Positions 41,310 to 49,536 of a stretch of DNA of 64,000 bases are shown piece after piece. A model generated the notes under the pieces. The model was not told where the DNA came from, made no database searches, and was given only the letters and a program-made list of their open reading frames with translations. Numbering within the stretch: position 1 is the first letter of the stretch; every line of letters starts with the position of its first letter. The stretch lies in NCBI GenBank assembly GCA_041263285.1, contig JBFSVS010000002.1, positions 28,156 through 92,155 on the forward strand, in the 5' to 3' direction. Made by a program: the position numbers and the translations under genes. Origin of the DNA: Acidiparvus fluvialis. GTDB taxonomy: Bacteria; Acidobacteriota; Holophagae; Holophagales; Holophagaceae.

Positions 41310-42674
41310 ATGCCTCAAATTAACACCATCATTGTGGGTGCCGGTAAGTCGGGCTTTGCTGTTATTCGATTTCTTGCCGGACAGGATAGGATTACTCTCA
41401 CTGACACCTTCAGATCCTTAGATTCACAGGAAATGACTTTACTTGCCCAGTTAAAGGTTGAGTATCTTCCCGAAGAGCAAGCGGTAAAGCAGATCAACGA
41501 ATTTGATCGCCTAATTCTAAGTCCCGGCGTACCCCTTAGTAGTCCGATTGTTCAAGAGGCCCTTAATCGAGGTATTCCGGTTTTAGGAGAAATTGAATTC
41601 GCTTTTCTCGAAAGTAAGAAAAGATTTCCCCAAAGTAAAGTATTAGCGATCACTGGCACCAATGGAAAAAGTACAACTACTCACCTACTTTCAGATCTCA
41701 TCAAGGGAGGCGGTAGACACGCAATAGCGTGCGGCAATATTGGCATTCCCTTTACAGATGCATTAGGACAGGCAGGTCCTGACTCTTATTTCTGTCTAGA
41801 AGTCAGTAGTTATCAACTTGAGACCGTTTCAACGTTTAGGGCTGATGTCGCCACCTTCCTTAATTTGACCCCTGACCATTTGGCTCGCCATAAAACTATG
41901 GATAACTATCGAAATGCAAAACTTCGCATATTCAATAATCAAAAAGATGGAGATATTCGCATTTCTCCTTATGGTAAACCCGAGATATCTCGACGAGACC
42001 AAATGGAAGTACTCAATTTATTTTTTTCACTCACCCCCATGGATCTTCCTGGATGTTTTCTTGATAATAAAGGAAATATTTGTCTCAACTTATCCGGAAA
42101 CTCTTTGGAAATAATATTACATAAGGATCAGTTACTTATTCCGGGGCAGCATAATATTGAAAATACGCTTGCAGCATGCCTCATGGCTGCAGCAGTTGGC
42201 ATAGGAATAGACTCCATTAGAAAAACCCTTGAAAGATATGAAGGCTTGAAGCATCGTCTTTCAATCGTTGCTCAACATGACGGCATTCGTTTTATCAATG
42301 ATTCAAAAGCTACAAATGTAGATTCTACTTACGTAGCCTTAGACGCCCTTTGTGGGCCTATTATTTTATTGCTAGGTGGAACCCATAAGGGAGCCTCTTA
42401 TAAGCCCCTAATCCCACTTCTAAGGGATAAAGTAAGTCACCTCATATTTATGGGTGAGGCCATTCCTTCCTTAAAGGCCGATCTTGGTTTACTGCCCCAT
42501 GAGTCGATCCCTGATTTTCATGTAGCCGTTGACCGCGCCTTGCATCTTGCAGAAGCGGGCTCAACCGTGCTCCTGAGTCCAGCATGTGCAAGTTTCGATC
42601 AGTTTAGGGACTTTGAAGCCAGGGGGGAGGCTTTTGAGGCAATTGTTAGATCCTGGATTGCTAATCGAGCTTAA
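41310..42674 (+). CDS. murD: UDP-MurNAc-L-alanine:D-glutamate ligase MurD
   Basis: Adds D-glutamate to UDP-MurNAc-L-Ala. 454 residues: N-terminal IIVGAGKSGFAVIRFL, SPGVPLSSPIVQEA, ATP loop AITGTNGKSTTTHLL, FLNLTPDHLARHKTM, GLKHRLSIVA, INDSKATNVDS and C-terminal LLSPACASFDQF. It is the last dcw gene here: its 3' end overlaps the convergent phhB by 14 bp. ftsW, murG, murC, ftsQ, ftsA and ftsZ do not follow, so the cluster is split; an ftsW-like gene lies 8.5 kb further on. Confidence 0.96.
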   Translation: MPQINTIIVGAGKSGFAVIRFLAGQDRITLTDTFRSLDSQEMTLLAQLKVEYLPEEQAVKQINEFDRLILSPGVPLSSPIVQEALNRGIPVLGEIEFAFLESKKRFPQSKVLAITGTNGKSTTTHLLSDLIKGGGRHAIACGNIGIPFTDALGQAGPDSYFCLEVSSYQLETVSTFRADVATFLNLTPDHLARHKTMDNYRNAKLRIFNNQKDGDIRISPYGKPEISRRDQMEVLNLFFSLTPMDLPGCFLDNKGNICLNLSGNSLEIILHKDQLLIPGQHNIENTLAACLMAAAVGIGIDSIRKTLERYEGLKHRLSIVAQHDGIRFINDSKATNVDSTYVALDALCGPIILLLGGTHKGASYKPLIPLLRDKVSHLIFMGEAIPSLKADLGLLPHESIPDFHVAVDRALHLAEAGSTVLLSPACASFDQFRDFEARGEAFEAIVRSWIANRA

Positions 42675-42912
42675 GATTACTAATTAATTTATCTATTCGC
42701 TTAGCAAGTTCGTAATCTTTCGAGGTTATTTCATTTTTGTCATGAGTCGTAAGAACGATATCTACGTAGCCCCAGCCCAACTTGACATCAGGGTGATGGT
42801 TAAGTTCTTCGGCCTGTTTTCCTATGGCTATCACAAGGTTTAGGCTTGTCATAAAATCTGGTGTTTTGATCTTGAGCTCCAGACGGTTATCTACTTCGAT
42901 CCAATTACTCAT
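42661..42912 (-). CDS. phhB: Pterin-4a-carbinolamine dehydratase
   Basis: Regenerates the tetrahydropterin cofactor of phenylalanine hydroxylase by dehydrating 4a-hydroxytetrahydropterin. 83 residues, short even for the family. Seen: LNHHPDVKLGWGYVDIVLTTHD (active-site His-His and late His) and ITSKDYELAKRID. It overlaps the phhA stop by 4 bp (ATGA), the expected functional pair. Its 3' end overlaps convergent murD. The N-terminal helix of longer homologues is mostly missing, but the catalytic part is complete. Confidence 0.92.
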   Translation of the reverse strand: MSNWIEVDNRLELKIKTPDFMTSLNLVIAIGKQAEELNHHPDVKLGWGYVDIVLTTHDKNEITSKDYELAKRIDKLISNLKLD

Positions 42913-44459
42913 ACGATCTCCAAGGAGGACAAATAATCATTAATTTGCGAATGAAGTAACCATTCAGAGGGGAAATGGGATGCATCTTTGGCAAGAGTAT
43001 CTAATTTGTTACGATCTACGGTTCCGTCTAGAATCATCTGATTCAAGTCGTTGTAAATTCGACCTAACTGAGGATCGAGGTCTCTAATTTTGGCCTCACG
43101 AACAACAAGCTCGTCGTCACCATAGATAAAACTATTTCTTATAGGAACTAATTCTTCCCATAGGGTCGGGCTGAAAGGCCCACCGCCAATCGAATTCAAG
43201 GTTTCAGAGGAGATAAATGCGATTTCATCTTGTTGTGCAATAGTTTGGAGAGCCGGATGATCAGTTTTAACGTTATGGAGAAATCCATTTTCTAATCGAC
43301 CTTGAAAGAAATATTGGCCAAGTTCGAGGTTCAAAAAACTTTTAGTTTCTAGCGGTGCATGATGCCAAAAAAACAAGGCTGGTTTTTTATTGAACTGATA
43401 CTCTGTAGAATCTTCCTCAAGTAAGGACGGTCCTTCAAGACGAACAAGAGTGCCAGTGGGAGTCTGAGTATAATCGATGATTTTCCCACTCAGGAAGCGT
43501 TCTTCGTCTAGTGCTAGGTGAACAACGGTCTGAGCACGCTTTGCTTCCGCTAAACCATAAATTCCGCCACGCGTAAAAGAGAGGCTTTTTTCAAATTCAG
43601 CTAAGACCTCAAAAAGGTGATCAAAATCCCGTGCAACAAAAAGCTGAGGTTGCATTGTCGTAATATCATAGACCGTATCTATGCAATCGAGAGATAAGGG
43701 AATTTTTTTCACATTACTAGTAAGTGCATGCTCCGCTTCTTCAGTACTAGATAGCAATCCTGCTCCGAGTAATTTTGGATTATCTAAACTTCCCACCAGT
43801 CCATACTCTGCTGTCCACCAATAAAGACGACTAGCCTTGGTATTCTCGCTAATATATCGATGACTTGCCGAAGCAACCGCTAGTCTCTTTTCAGCCTCTA
43901 CAACCTGATGTTCGGTTGAATTTGGATTCTCTTTAACAATACTTAGACTACGTATTGCCTCAAATACAGAAAAATCTTCTTTTGAAGGTATAGCTTTGCA
44001 TCCTAATGAACCGCATCTCTGTACATAGTCAGCATATTTCTGATTGATAAGAATTGGTGAATGGCCAGCACTTTCATGAATAATATCCGGAGCAGGTGTG
44101 TAGCCAATGTGGCGATGGTCTCTGATATCTTCCGCAATGGCTAGGACCTTCCTTGACTGAAGTTCCGTGAATACCGACGGGGGAATGAAACCTCGGACGG
44201 CAACAGCAGTCCATCCAATATCCGCAAGACAGAGATTCATCTCGTCTAGGCTGGGTATTCGATTAGTACTAATTCCTGTCCTAGCTAGACCTTCTATGTA
44301 GTCTGGATGTGCACTTTCCTTTAGGCGCTTTTGTAATCGGGTTAGTATGTGCCTCCATACAGCGTGGTCTCTAGGAGTGTACTGATCGTAGTTCTGTTTA
44401 ACTACGTATGCTCTTAAATGGTTGGGTAATTGAGCGATCGCTTTATCTGTAGGGGTCAT
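42909..44459 (-). CDS. phhA: Phenylalanine 4-monooxygenase (long form)
   Basis: Non-haem iron, tetrahydropterin-dependent hydroxylation of phenylalanine to tyrosine. The 2-His-1-carboxylate facial triad is visible: H128 and H133 in IIHESAGHSPI and E218 in WWTAEYGLVG. At 516 residues it is twice the size of proteobacterial PhhA (about 260-300); the C-terminal ~230 residues form the extra domain of the long bacterial type. Flanked by phhB (recycles the cofactor) and pyrC, with ATGA overlaps on both sides. Gives either tyrosine synthesis or entry to Phe catabolism. Confidence 0.94.
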   Translation of the reverse strand: MTPTDKAIAQLPNHLRAYVVKQNYDQYTPRDHAVWRHILTRLQKRLKESAHPDYIEGLARTGISTNRIPSLDEMNLCLADIGWTAVAVRGFIPPSVFTELQSRKVLAIAEDIRDHRHIGYTPAPDIIHESAGHSPILINQKYADYVQRCGSLGCKAIPSKEDFSVFEAIRSLSIVKENPNSTEHQVVEAEKRLAVASASHRYISENTKASRLYWWTAEYGLVGSLDNPKLLGAGLLSSTEEAEHALTSNVKKIPLSLDCIDTVYDITTMQPQLFVARDFDHLFEVLAEFEKSLSFTRGGIYGLAEAKRAQTVVHLALDEERFLSGKIIDYTQTPTGTLVRLEGPSLLEEDSTEYQFNKKPALFFWHHAPLETKSFLNLELGQYFFQGRLENGFLHNVKTDHPALQTIAQQDEIAFISSETLNSIGGGPFSPTLWEELVPIRNSFIYGDDELVVREAKIRDLDPQLGRIYNDLNQMILDGTVDRNKLDTLAKDASHFPSEWLLHSQINDYLSSLEIV

Positions 44460-45763
44460 GCTTCACTAACTCCCCAAACCTTAGACCCTCTAACCCAAGT
44501 TGACTTTATATGACCAGGAAGTTCCCATCCGATGAAAGGGGTATTGGCTGATTTAGACTTGATAAAATCCATGCTCACTTTGATTTTTTTATCAGAGTCA
44601 ACGATAACAAAATCAGCCGGGGAACCTTTTTTAAGGGTCCCTAGATTCATTCGATCTAGATTAAATACCCTTGCAGGACCGCTAGTCATAAGTTCAATGA
44701 GCCTCATTCGGGTAATTACTTTTGAGTGAACAAGTAAATGTATAGATAGTGGAAGAGCGGTTTCTAGTCCAATAACTCCGAAGGCGGCCAGGGGTAGGGG
44801 AATATTCTTGTCTTGAAGGCCATGCGGGGCATGATCTGTAGCAATTGCATCAATGGTTCCATCTACAAGAGCCTCCATGATAGATTCAATATCCTTCTGA
44901 GTACGCAGGGGTGGACTCATCTTGTAATTAGTATCGAATTTAAGAAGTTCTTTATCTGATAGAGCAAAATGATGGGGCGTAACTTCGCAGGTTACATGAA
45001 TACCTCTTGATTTGGCCCGTCTTATAAGTTCAAGTGAGCCAGACGTACTGACATGGGCTACATGAAGATGCCCACCTGTTTCTTCTGCAAGAATAATATC
45101 CCTTGCGACCATTATTTCTTCGGCGGATGATGGAATACCAAGGCAACCAAGGGCTGCACTGACTTCACCTTCATGAACGTAGCCCCTGTTGGACAAGTTT
45201 AGATCCTCTTCATGGGCAACGATCGGAACGCCCAGATGCTCGCTGTACGAGAGAGCTCTTTTCATGAGTCCTGCGTTCATGATGGGGAAGCCGTCATCAC
45301 TGAATGCCACGCAGCCTGTTTGCTTAAGTAAGCCTAAGTCGGCAAGTTCCTCGCCCTTAAGCCCCATCGATACTCCACCAATAGGAAAATATCTAGCTAG
45401 ATCAGCCGACTCTGCTTTCTCCATCATGAGTTTGGTAATCTTCACAGAATCATTTACTGGAGAAGTATTAGCCATTGCACAGACACTAGTAAAACCTCCC
45501 GCAACGGCCGCCCTTGAGCCTGTGGCAATAGTTTCTTTGCGAGTATGTCCAGGCTCTCTAAAATGAACATGAAGATCAATAAGGCCAGGAAGAACCCATT
45601 GTGAGGCTACGTCGATAAGCCGGGCATTCGCGCTGCTGGGGTGTTGATGTAAAGTGGGTCCAAGCTCGGCTACATACCCATTTTCAATCAGGATATCGGT
45701 GATGCCGTCATGCCCCTGAGAAGGATCGATCAAGTGCGCATTCTTCAAGAGAAGAGCATTCAT
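44456..45763 (-). CDS. pyrC: Dihydroorotase, type I
   Basis: Zinc amidohydrolase cyclising N-carbamoyl-aspartate in pyrimidine synthesis. Motifs: GLIDLHVHFREPGHTRKE (metal His-x-His), GGFTSVCAMANTSPV, IVAHEED, HVAHVSTSGSLELI, CEVTPHHF, and AIATDHAPHG (catalytic Asp). The frame extends to 45784, but ATG 45763 has AGGA seven bases upstream and gives the family N-terminus (435 residues). It sits between guaB and phhA; pyrD lies at 59195, so pyrimidine genes are scattered. The possibility of an allantoinase-like relative is minor. Confidence 0.94.
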   Translation of the reverse strand: MNALLLKNAHLIDPSQGHDGITDILIENGYVAELGPTLHQHPSSANARLIDVASQWVLPGLIDLHVHFREPGHTRKETIATGSRAAVAGGFTSVCAMANTSPVNDSVKITKLMMEKAESADLARYFPIGGVSMGLKGEELADLGLLKQTGCVAFSDDGFPIMNAGLMKRALSYSEHLGVPIVAHEEDLNLSNRGYVHEGEVSAALGCLGIPSSAEEIMVARDIILAEETGGHLHVAHVSTSGSLELIRRAKSRGIHVTCEVTPHHFALSDKELLKFDTNYKMSPPLRTQKDIESIMEALVDGTIDAIATDHAPHGLQDKNIPLPLAAFGVIGLETALPLSIHLLVHSKVITRMRLIELMTSGPARVFNLDRMNLGTLKKGSPADFVIVDSDKKIKVSMDFIKSKSANTPFIGWELPGHIKSTWVRGSKVWGVSEA

Positions 45764-45811
45764 CTTTTGTTCCTCACACTTCATTTTAGCCTAGTGAGAA
45801 CGAGCGAATGT

Positions 45812-46954
45812 TCAGTTATTCCCATAATTTGTCGGCTCTTTGGCCATGATTACGTCATGGGCATGACTTTCTCTAAGTCCGGCATTGGTGATTTGAACAA
45901 ACCGGGAGCACGAAATAAAGTCCTCAATATTAGCTGACCCCGAAAGACCCATACCGGCTCTCAGTCCACCAATAAGTTGAGTGACCACATCATTTAATTT
46001 GCCCTTGAAGGGAACTTGACCCTCGATACCCTCAGGCACTAATTTATTTATCTCTACATTCTCCTGAAAATAGCGATCTTTACTTCCAGCTTTCATGGCC
46101 GCCAACGATCCCATACCCCGATAGGACTTATAGGTTCGCCCCTCAAAGGTTATCGCGTCCCCCGGCGATTCTTCGGTTCCCGCAAAGAGCCCGCCCAACA
46201 TTACTGAATTGGCTCCAGCAGCAATTGCTTTGGAAATATCACCGGAACACTTGATACCTCCATCGGCTATACAAGGAATTTGTTTTTCTCTACAAGCTTT
46301 CGAGGCTTCCGCGATTGCTGTCAATTGAGGCATACCGGCTCCAGTAACTACTCGGGTAGTGCAAATAGAACCTGGTCCGATACCAATTTTTATACAATCA
46401 GCACCAGCGTCAATGAGCGCTTTTGCGCCTTCATATGTAGCAACATTTCCTGCAATTAAGGGGACGCTGGGGAATTTCTCTTTCAGGTCCTTGATGGATT
46501 GGATAACTCCTAAACTATGGCCGTGCGACGAGTCCAAACAGAAAAAATCAACCTCAGAAGAAATGAGAGATTTAGCTCGTTCCATCAATTCTGGACTGAC
46601 GCCGAGTGCCGCTCCTACTCTTAATCGTCCCTGATAATCAAAGTTAAGAGCATTCAACTCTCTGCCCAAATCTGACAATATTTTTTGGTCTTTTACCTTT
46701 TTTACTTCAAGACACTGGCTTTCGATCGATAGATTTTTGTGAATTACACCCACTCCGCCCATTTGGGCAATTGCAATCGCTAATCTGCTTTCTGTAACAG
46801 TATCCATTGCAGCAGAAACGAGGGGAATGCTAAGCTTGATATTTTTTGTGAGCCTCGTAGTTAAATCAATGTTATTAGGATGTGTTTCTGAATATCCCGG
46901 GATCAAAAGAACATCGTCAAACGTCAAAGCTTGTTGGATTGGCAAGGTAAGCAT
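45812..46954 (-). CDS. guaB: IMP dehydrogenase lacking the CBS domain pair
   Basis: NAD-dependent oxidation of IMP to XMP, first step of guanine synthesis. 380 residues versus about 490 usual. Catalytic parts are complete: TFDDVLLIPGYS, AAMDTVTE, GGVGVIHKNLSIE, GNVATYEGAKAL, GIGPGSICTTR with catalytic Cys198, YRGMGSLAAMKAGSKDRYFQ (flap), and LVPEGIEGQVPFKG. Where the regulatory CBS (Bateman) pair normally sits, between KNLSIE (about 78) and RVGAALG (about 112), only about 30 residues remain. The flap and LVPEG motif separate it from GMP reductase. Separate from pyrC by a 48-bp gap. Confidence 0.93.
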   Translation of the reverse strand: MLTLPIQQALTFDDVLLIPGYSETHPNNIDLTTRLTKNIKLSIPLVSAAMDTVTESRLAIAIAQMGGVGVIHKNLSIESQCLEVKKVKDQKILSDLGRELNALNFDYQGRLRVGAALGVSPELMERAKSLISSEVDFFCLDSSHGHSLGVIQSIKDLKEKFPSVPLIAGNVATYEGAKALIDAGADCIKIGIGPGSICTTRVVTGAGMPQLTAIAEASKACREKQIPCIADGGIKCSGDISKAIAAGANSVMLGGLFAGTEESPGDAITFEGRTYKSYRGMGSLAAMKAGSKDRYFQENVEINKLVPEGIEGQVPFKGKLNDVVTQLIGGLRAGMGLSGSANIEDFISCSRFVQITNAGLRESHAHDVIMAKEPTNYGNN

Positions 46955-47042
46955 GGGGGCTCTTCTCTAAAGATGTGCAGTAGGCATCACCTTGCGGTTT
47001 ATTTTCTCACGTATCGACCTCTTGAGACAAATCCAAGCCTCT

Positions 47043-47064
47043 AAACCCTCTGTATGAAGGGTTT
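47043..47064. terminator. 7-bp hairpin between rpe and guaB
   Basis: AAACCCT (47043-47049) and AGGGTTT (47058-47064) form a perfect stem with an 8-nt loop, in the 156-bp gap between rpe and guaB (both reverse). On the reverse strand it is preceded by A and followed by AGAGG, not a T-run, so it may be an attenuator/leader structure of guaB rather than a true terminator. Confidence 0.3.
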
Positions 47065-47110
47065 TAACTCCGATTTCGCTAAGAATTTAAAGGTAATTCC
47101 AAAAGAGAGG

Positions 47111-47791
47111 TTAACTAACTAGATATTTGATTGACTTAAATTCCTTGATGGCTTCTGGGGGATTAGTGGACTTGAAGATTGAATGTCCAGCAACAAGAAT
47201 ATCGGCACCCGCTTGAATTAGTTCTTTTGCATTCTCTAAATTGATCCCCCCATCTACTTCAATGAGGAAGGTCTTATTGGCTCGCTGCCTTATGGATACA
47301 AGTTTTCTGATGCGATCCAGCACTTCAGGCATAAATTTTTGGCCACCGAAACCCGGATTGACGCTCATGAGAAGGACAAAATCAAAATCATCAAGGTAGT
47401 CTTCAAGGACTTCGACGGGGGTTTGGGGTTTCAAAACAATGCCCGCTTTTGCACCTGCTTGGCGAATGGCAGATAGAACTTGCGATGGATCTTCTGAGGA
47501 TTCATGATGGATGCTAACCCAATTTGCACCAGCTTTGATGAATTCTTCTACATATTTTTCTGGATTAACGATCATAAGATGACAGTCAAAAGGAAGGGAA
47601 CTTTTATTTCTTAGCGAGGCGACTACCGGTATTCCTATGCTGATATTGGGTACAAAGCTGCCATCCATAACATCAAGATGAATTACATCAGCACCCGCTT
47701 CCTCTACCATCGACAGTTCGCTCCCAAGATTGGAGAAATCTGCACTTAACAAAGATGGCGCTATAAGTATTCTTTTGGCCGTATTAAGCAT
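47111..47791 (-). CDS. rpe: Ribulose-phosphate 3-epimerase
   Basis: Interconverts ribulose 5-phosphate and xylulose 5-phosphate. TIM-barrel enzyme of 226 residues: APSLLSADFSNLGSELSMVE at the N-terminus, VIHLDVMDGSFVPNISIG, DCHLMIVNPEKYVEEF, VSIHHESSED, LLMSVNPGFGGQKFMPEVL and IEVDGGINLENA with phosphate-binding AGHSIF at the end. All catalytic Asp and metal His residues are present. Upstream of guaB on the reverse strand, with a 156-bp gap that holds a hairpin. Confidence 0.97.
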   Translation of the reverse strand: MLNTAKRILIAPSLLSADFSNLGSELSMVEEAGADVIHLDVMDGSFVPNISIGIPVVASLRNKSSLPFDCHLMIVNPEKYVEEFIKAGANWVSIHHESSEDPSQVLSAIRQAGAKAGIVLKPQTPVEVLEDYLDDFDFVLLMSVNPGFGGQKFMPEVLDRIRKLVSIRQRANKTFLIEVDGGINLENAKELIQAGADILVAGHSIFKSTNPPEAIKEFKSIKYLVS

Positions 47792-47848
47792 TAGATAATT
47801 ATGAACCCTATTCTTAGATAAATTATATGCCTTTTATTGATCAACCTA

Positions 47849-49468
47849 TCATTCCTGTCCCGAAATCCAAATCCGGGAAGTTTTTAATTGGCGCAGTCGT
47901 TCGAACCCAACTTGAAGGATGTTTTCGGGAATCCAAATTAGATCGGCATAAGCGCCGGTCTTGATTATTCCCATACGGGGTTCACCCAAAGCCCTACCTG
48001 CTTGGCGAGTATAGGCATCTATTGCTTCAGTGCGTGTCATTACTTGGCTTGGAAGAAATCCAAGCGGAGGTTGTTGATATTGGTCTTGACGAGTCTCGGC
48101 TGCCGCTATCGTGATATAGGGATTAGGGCTTTCAACGGGAGTATCGCTCCCTAACACTAAAGTTACATCATGGGAGAGCATGTTTCTCCAGGGGAATGCC
48201 TCATCCAATCGATTTTGACCAAGTCTGCTTGGTGTCCAACTATGATCTGATGTGCAGTGCACAGGTTGAATAGAAGCTATGATATTCGCTGCCCCCATCT
48301 TCCTGATGTCGTCCGGAGCTACGATTTGAGCATGTTCGATTCGAGGGCGTAGAGATGAACTTTTGAAAGGTCCGTATCGAGAGAGGATTTTGATAATTTC
48401 ATGATTAGCAGCATCGCCTATTGCGTGAATGGCAGGCTGATAGCCAGCATTTAAAACATGCTTGACAACTCTATCGGTATTCTCGAGGGAGGTAATCCAC
48501 AAACCTCTGTTGAGAGGATCATCGGAATAGGGTTCAAAAAGTCGCGCTCCTCGACTTCCTAGCGCCCCATCCATATAAATTTTTACACCTTGGATTTTAA
48601 AACGGGTTTCGAGAGGAGTAAAAGGGCGAATTAATTCATGTTTGATGAGGGCATCATTATTGACGAGGTAGGCAAAGACTTTGATCGGCAGTTTTTTTTC
48701 TTCATCGAGACGCCTGTAAATATTCAACTCTTCCTTGTTAACTCCCATATCGCAGACCGAGCTGAAACCGAGGTCTTTTAGATAATTGAGTCCCAATAAG
48801 ATCCTTCGAGCGATGGAAGTGTCGTCAGGTAGAGGAAGAATCTCCTGAACAAGTGAAGTCGCCTTATCGACCAGAATTCCCGTGGGATTCCCCTCCTTAT
48901 CCCGAGTGATATGCCCACCAAGTGGGTCTACCGTTAGCTTGTTAATGGAGGCTAAAGATAAGGCCTCGCTATTTACCCAGACGGCGTGACCATCTACGCG
49001 CTCCAGAATGATGGGATTGGCAATGTCAAGATCATCCAGATCTTGAGCAGTAGGAAAACTTTTTTCCGGCCAAAGGTTTTGATCCCACCCTCGACCAATG
49101 AGCCAAGACTGCTTATTTTTCTTGGACCATTCTTTAATTTTCTTGAGAACTTCTGCTTTATCTTTGATGCCGTTGAGTTGCAGTTCTTCCAAACTGCTTC
49201 CAAGGCCTACTACATGGCCGTGGCTTTCAATAAGTCCCGGGAGAAGTGTCCCCCCACCGAGATGAATAACTTCGGCTTTAGGGTACTTTTTAAAGAGAAG
49301 GCTTTTAGGGGCAAGATCAAGTACCCTATCGCCCTGAATGGCTACTGCCTGACCCCTCAGTAAAGCGGGTCTTTTTTGATTCTCTCCCCATACATCTGCA
49401 CCTGAAAGAATCTTGATTTGGGCCTGGGGAGGGGGCAAAGGGGGCATTACCATAGGCATTAAAAACAC
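47849..49468 (-). CDS. Amidohydrolase family 3 protein, YtcJ-like
   Basis: Predicted metal-dependent hydrolase, 539 residues. The metal site GTLLPGLIESHGHVVGLG (His-x-His), SWLIGRGWDQNLWPE, QPAIHAIGDAANHEII, LRPRIEHAQIV and LVLGSDTPVESPNPY are the family 3/YtcJ landmarks, ending in TGAYADLIWIPENIL. The N-terminus (MVMPPLPPPQA) is Pro-rich and hydrophobic; it may be a weak signal peptide or an over-long start, since several Mets occur within nine codons. Substrates of this family range from formamides to N-acyl amino acids and cannot be chosen here. It is divergent from the mutase at 49537. Confidence 0.85.
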   Translation of the reverse strand: MFLMPMVMPPLPPPQAQIKILSGADVWGENQKRPALLRGQAVAIQGDRVLDLAPKSLLFKKYPKAEVIHLGGGTLLPGLIESHGHVVGLGSSLEELQLNGIKDKAEVLKKIKEWSKKNKQSWLIGRGWDQNLWPEKSFPTAQDLDDLDIANPIILERVDGHAVWVNSEALSLASINKLTVDPLGGHITRDKEGNPTGILVDKATSLVQEILPLPDDTSIARRILLGLNYLKDLGFSSVCDMGVNKEELNIYRRLDEEKKLPIKVFAYLVNNDALIKHELIRPFTPLETRFKIQGVKIYMDGALGSRGARLFEPYSDDPLNRGLWITSLENTDRVVKHVLNAGYQPAIHAIGDAANHEIIKILSRYGPFKSSSLRPRIEHAQIVAPDDIRKMGAANIIASIQPVHCTSDHSWTPSRLGQNRLDEAFPWRNMLSHDVTLVLGSDTPVESPNPYITIAAAETRQDQYQQPPLGFLPSQVMTRTEAIDAYTRQAGRALGEPRMGIIKTGAYADLIWIPENILQVGFERLRQLKTSRIWISGQE

Positions 49469-49536
49469 AAAAACCTCCCGAGAGCTTTATCTAGTGGATC
49501 GTTACCATTAAGGGTACTTTATTCTAATGGGACACC

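Noticed and set aside
45189..45566. 125-codon forward frame antisense to pyrC
   Set aside because: pyrC is conserved across this span; the forward frame has no ribosome site or family features.
45812..46954. guaB-like gene as GMP reductase
   Set aside because: The flap DRYFQ and LVPEGIEG motifs are IMPDH features; GMP reductases differ there, although both lack CBS domains.
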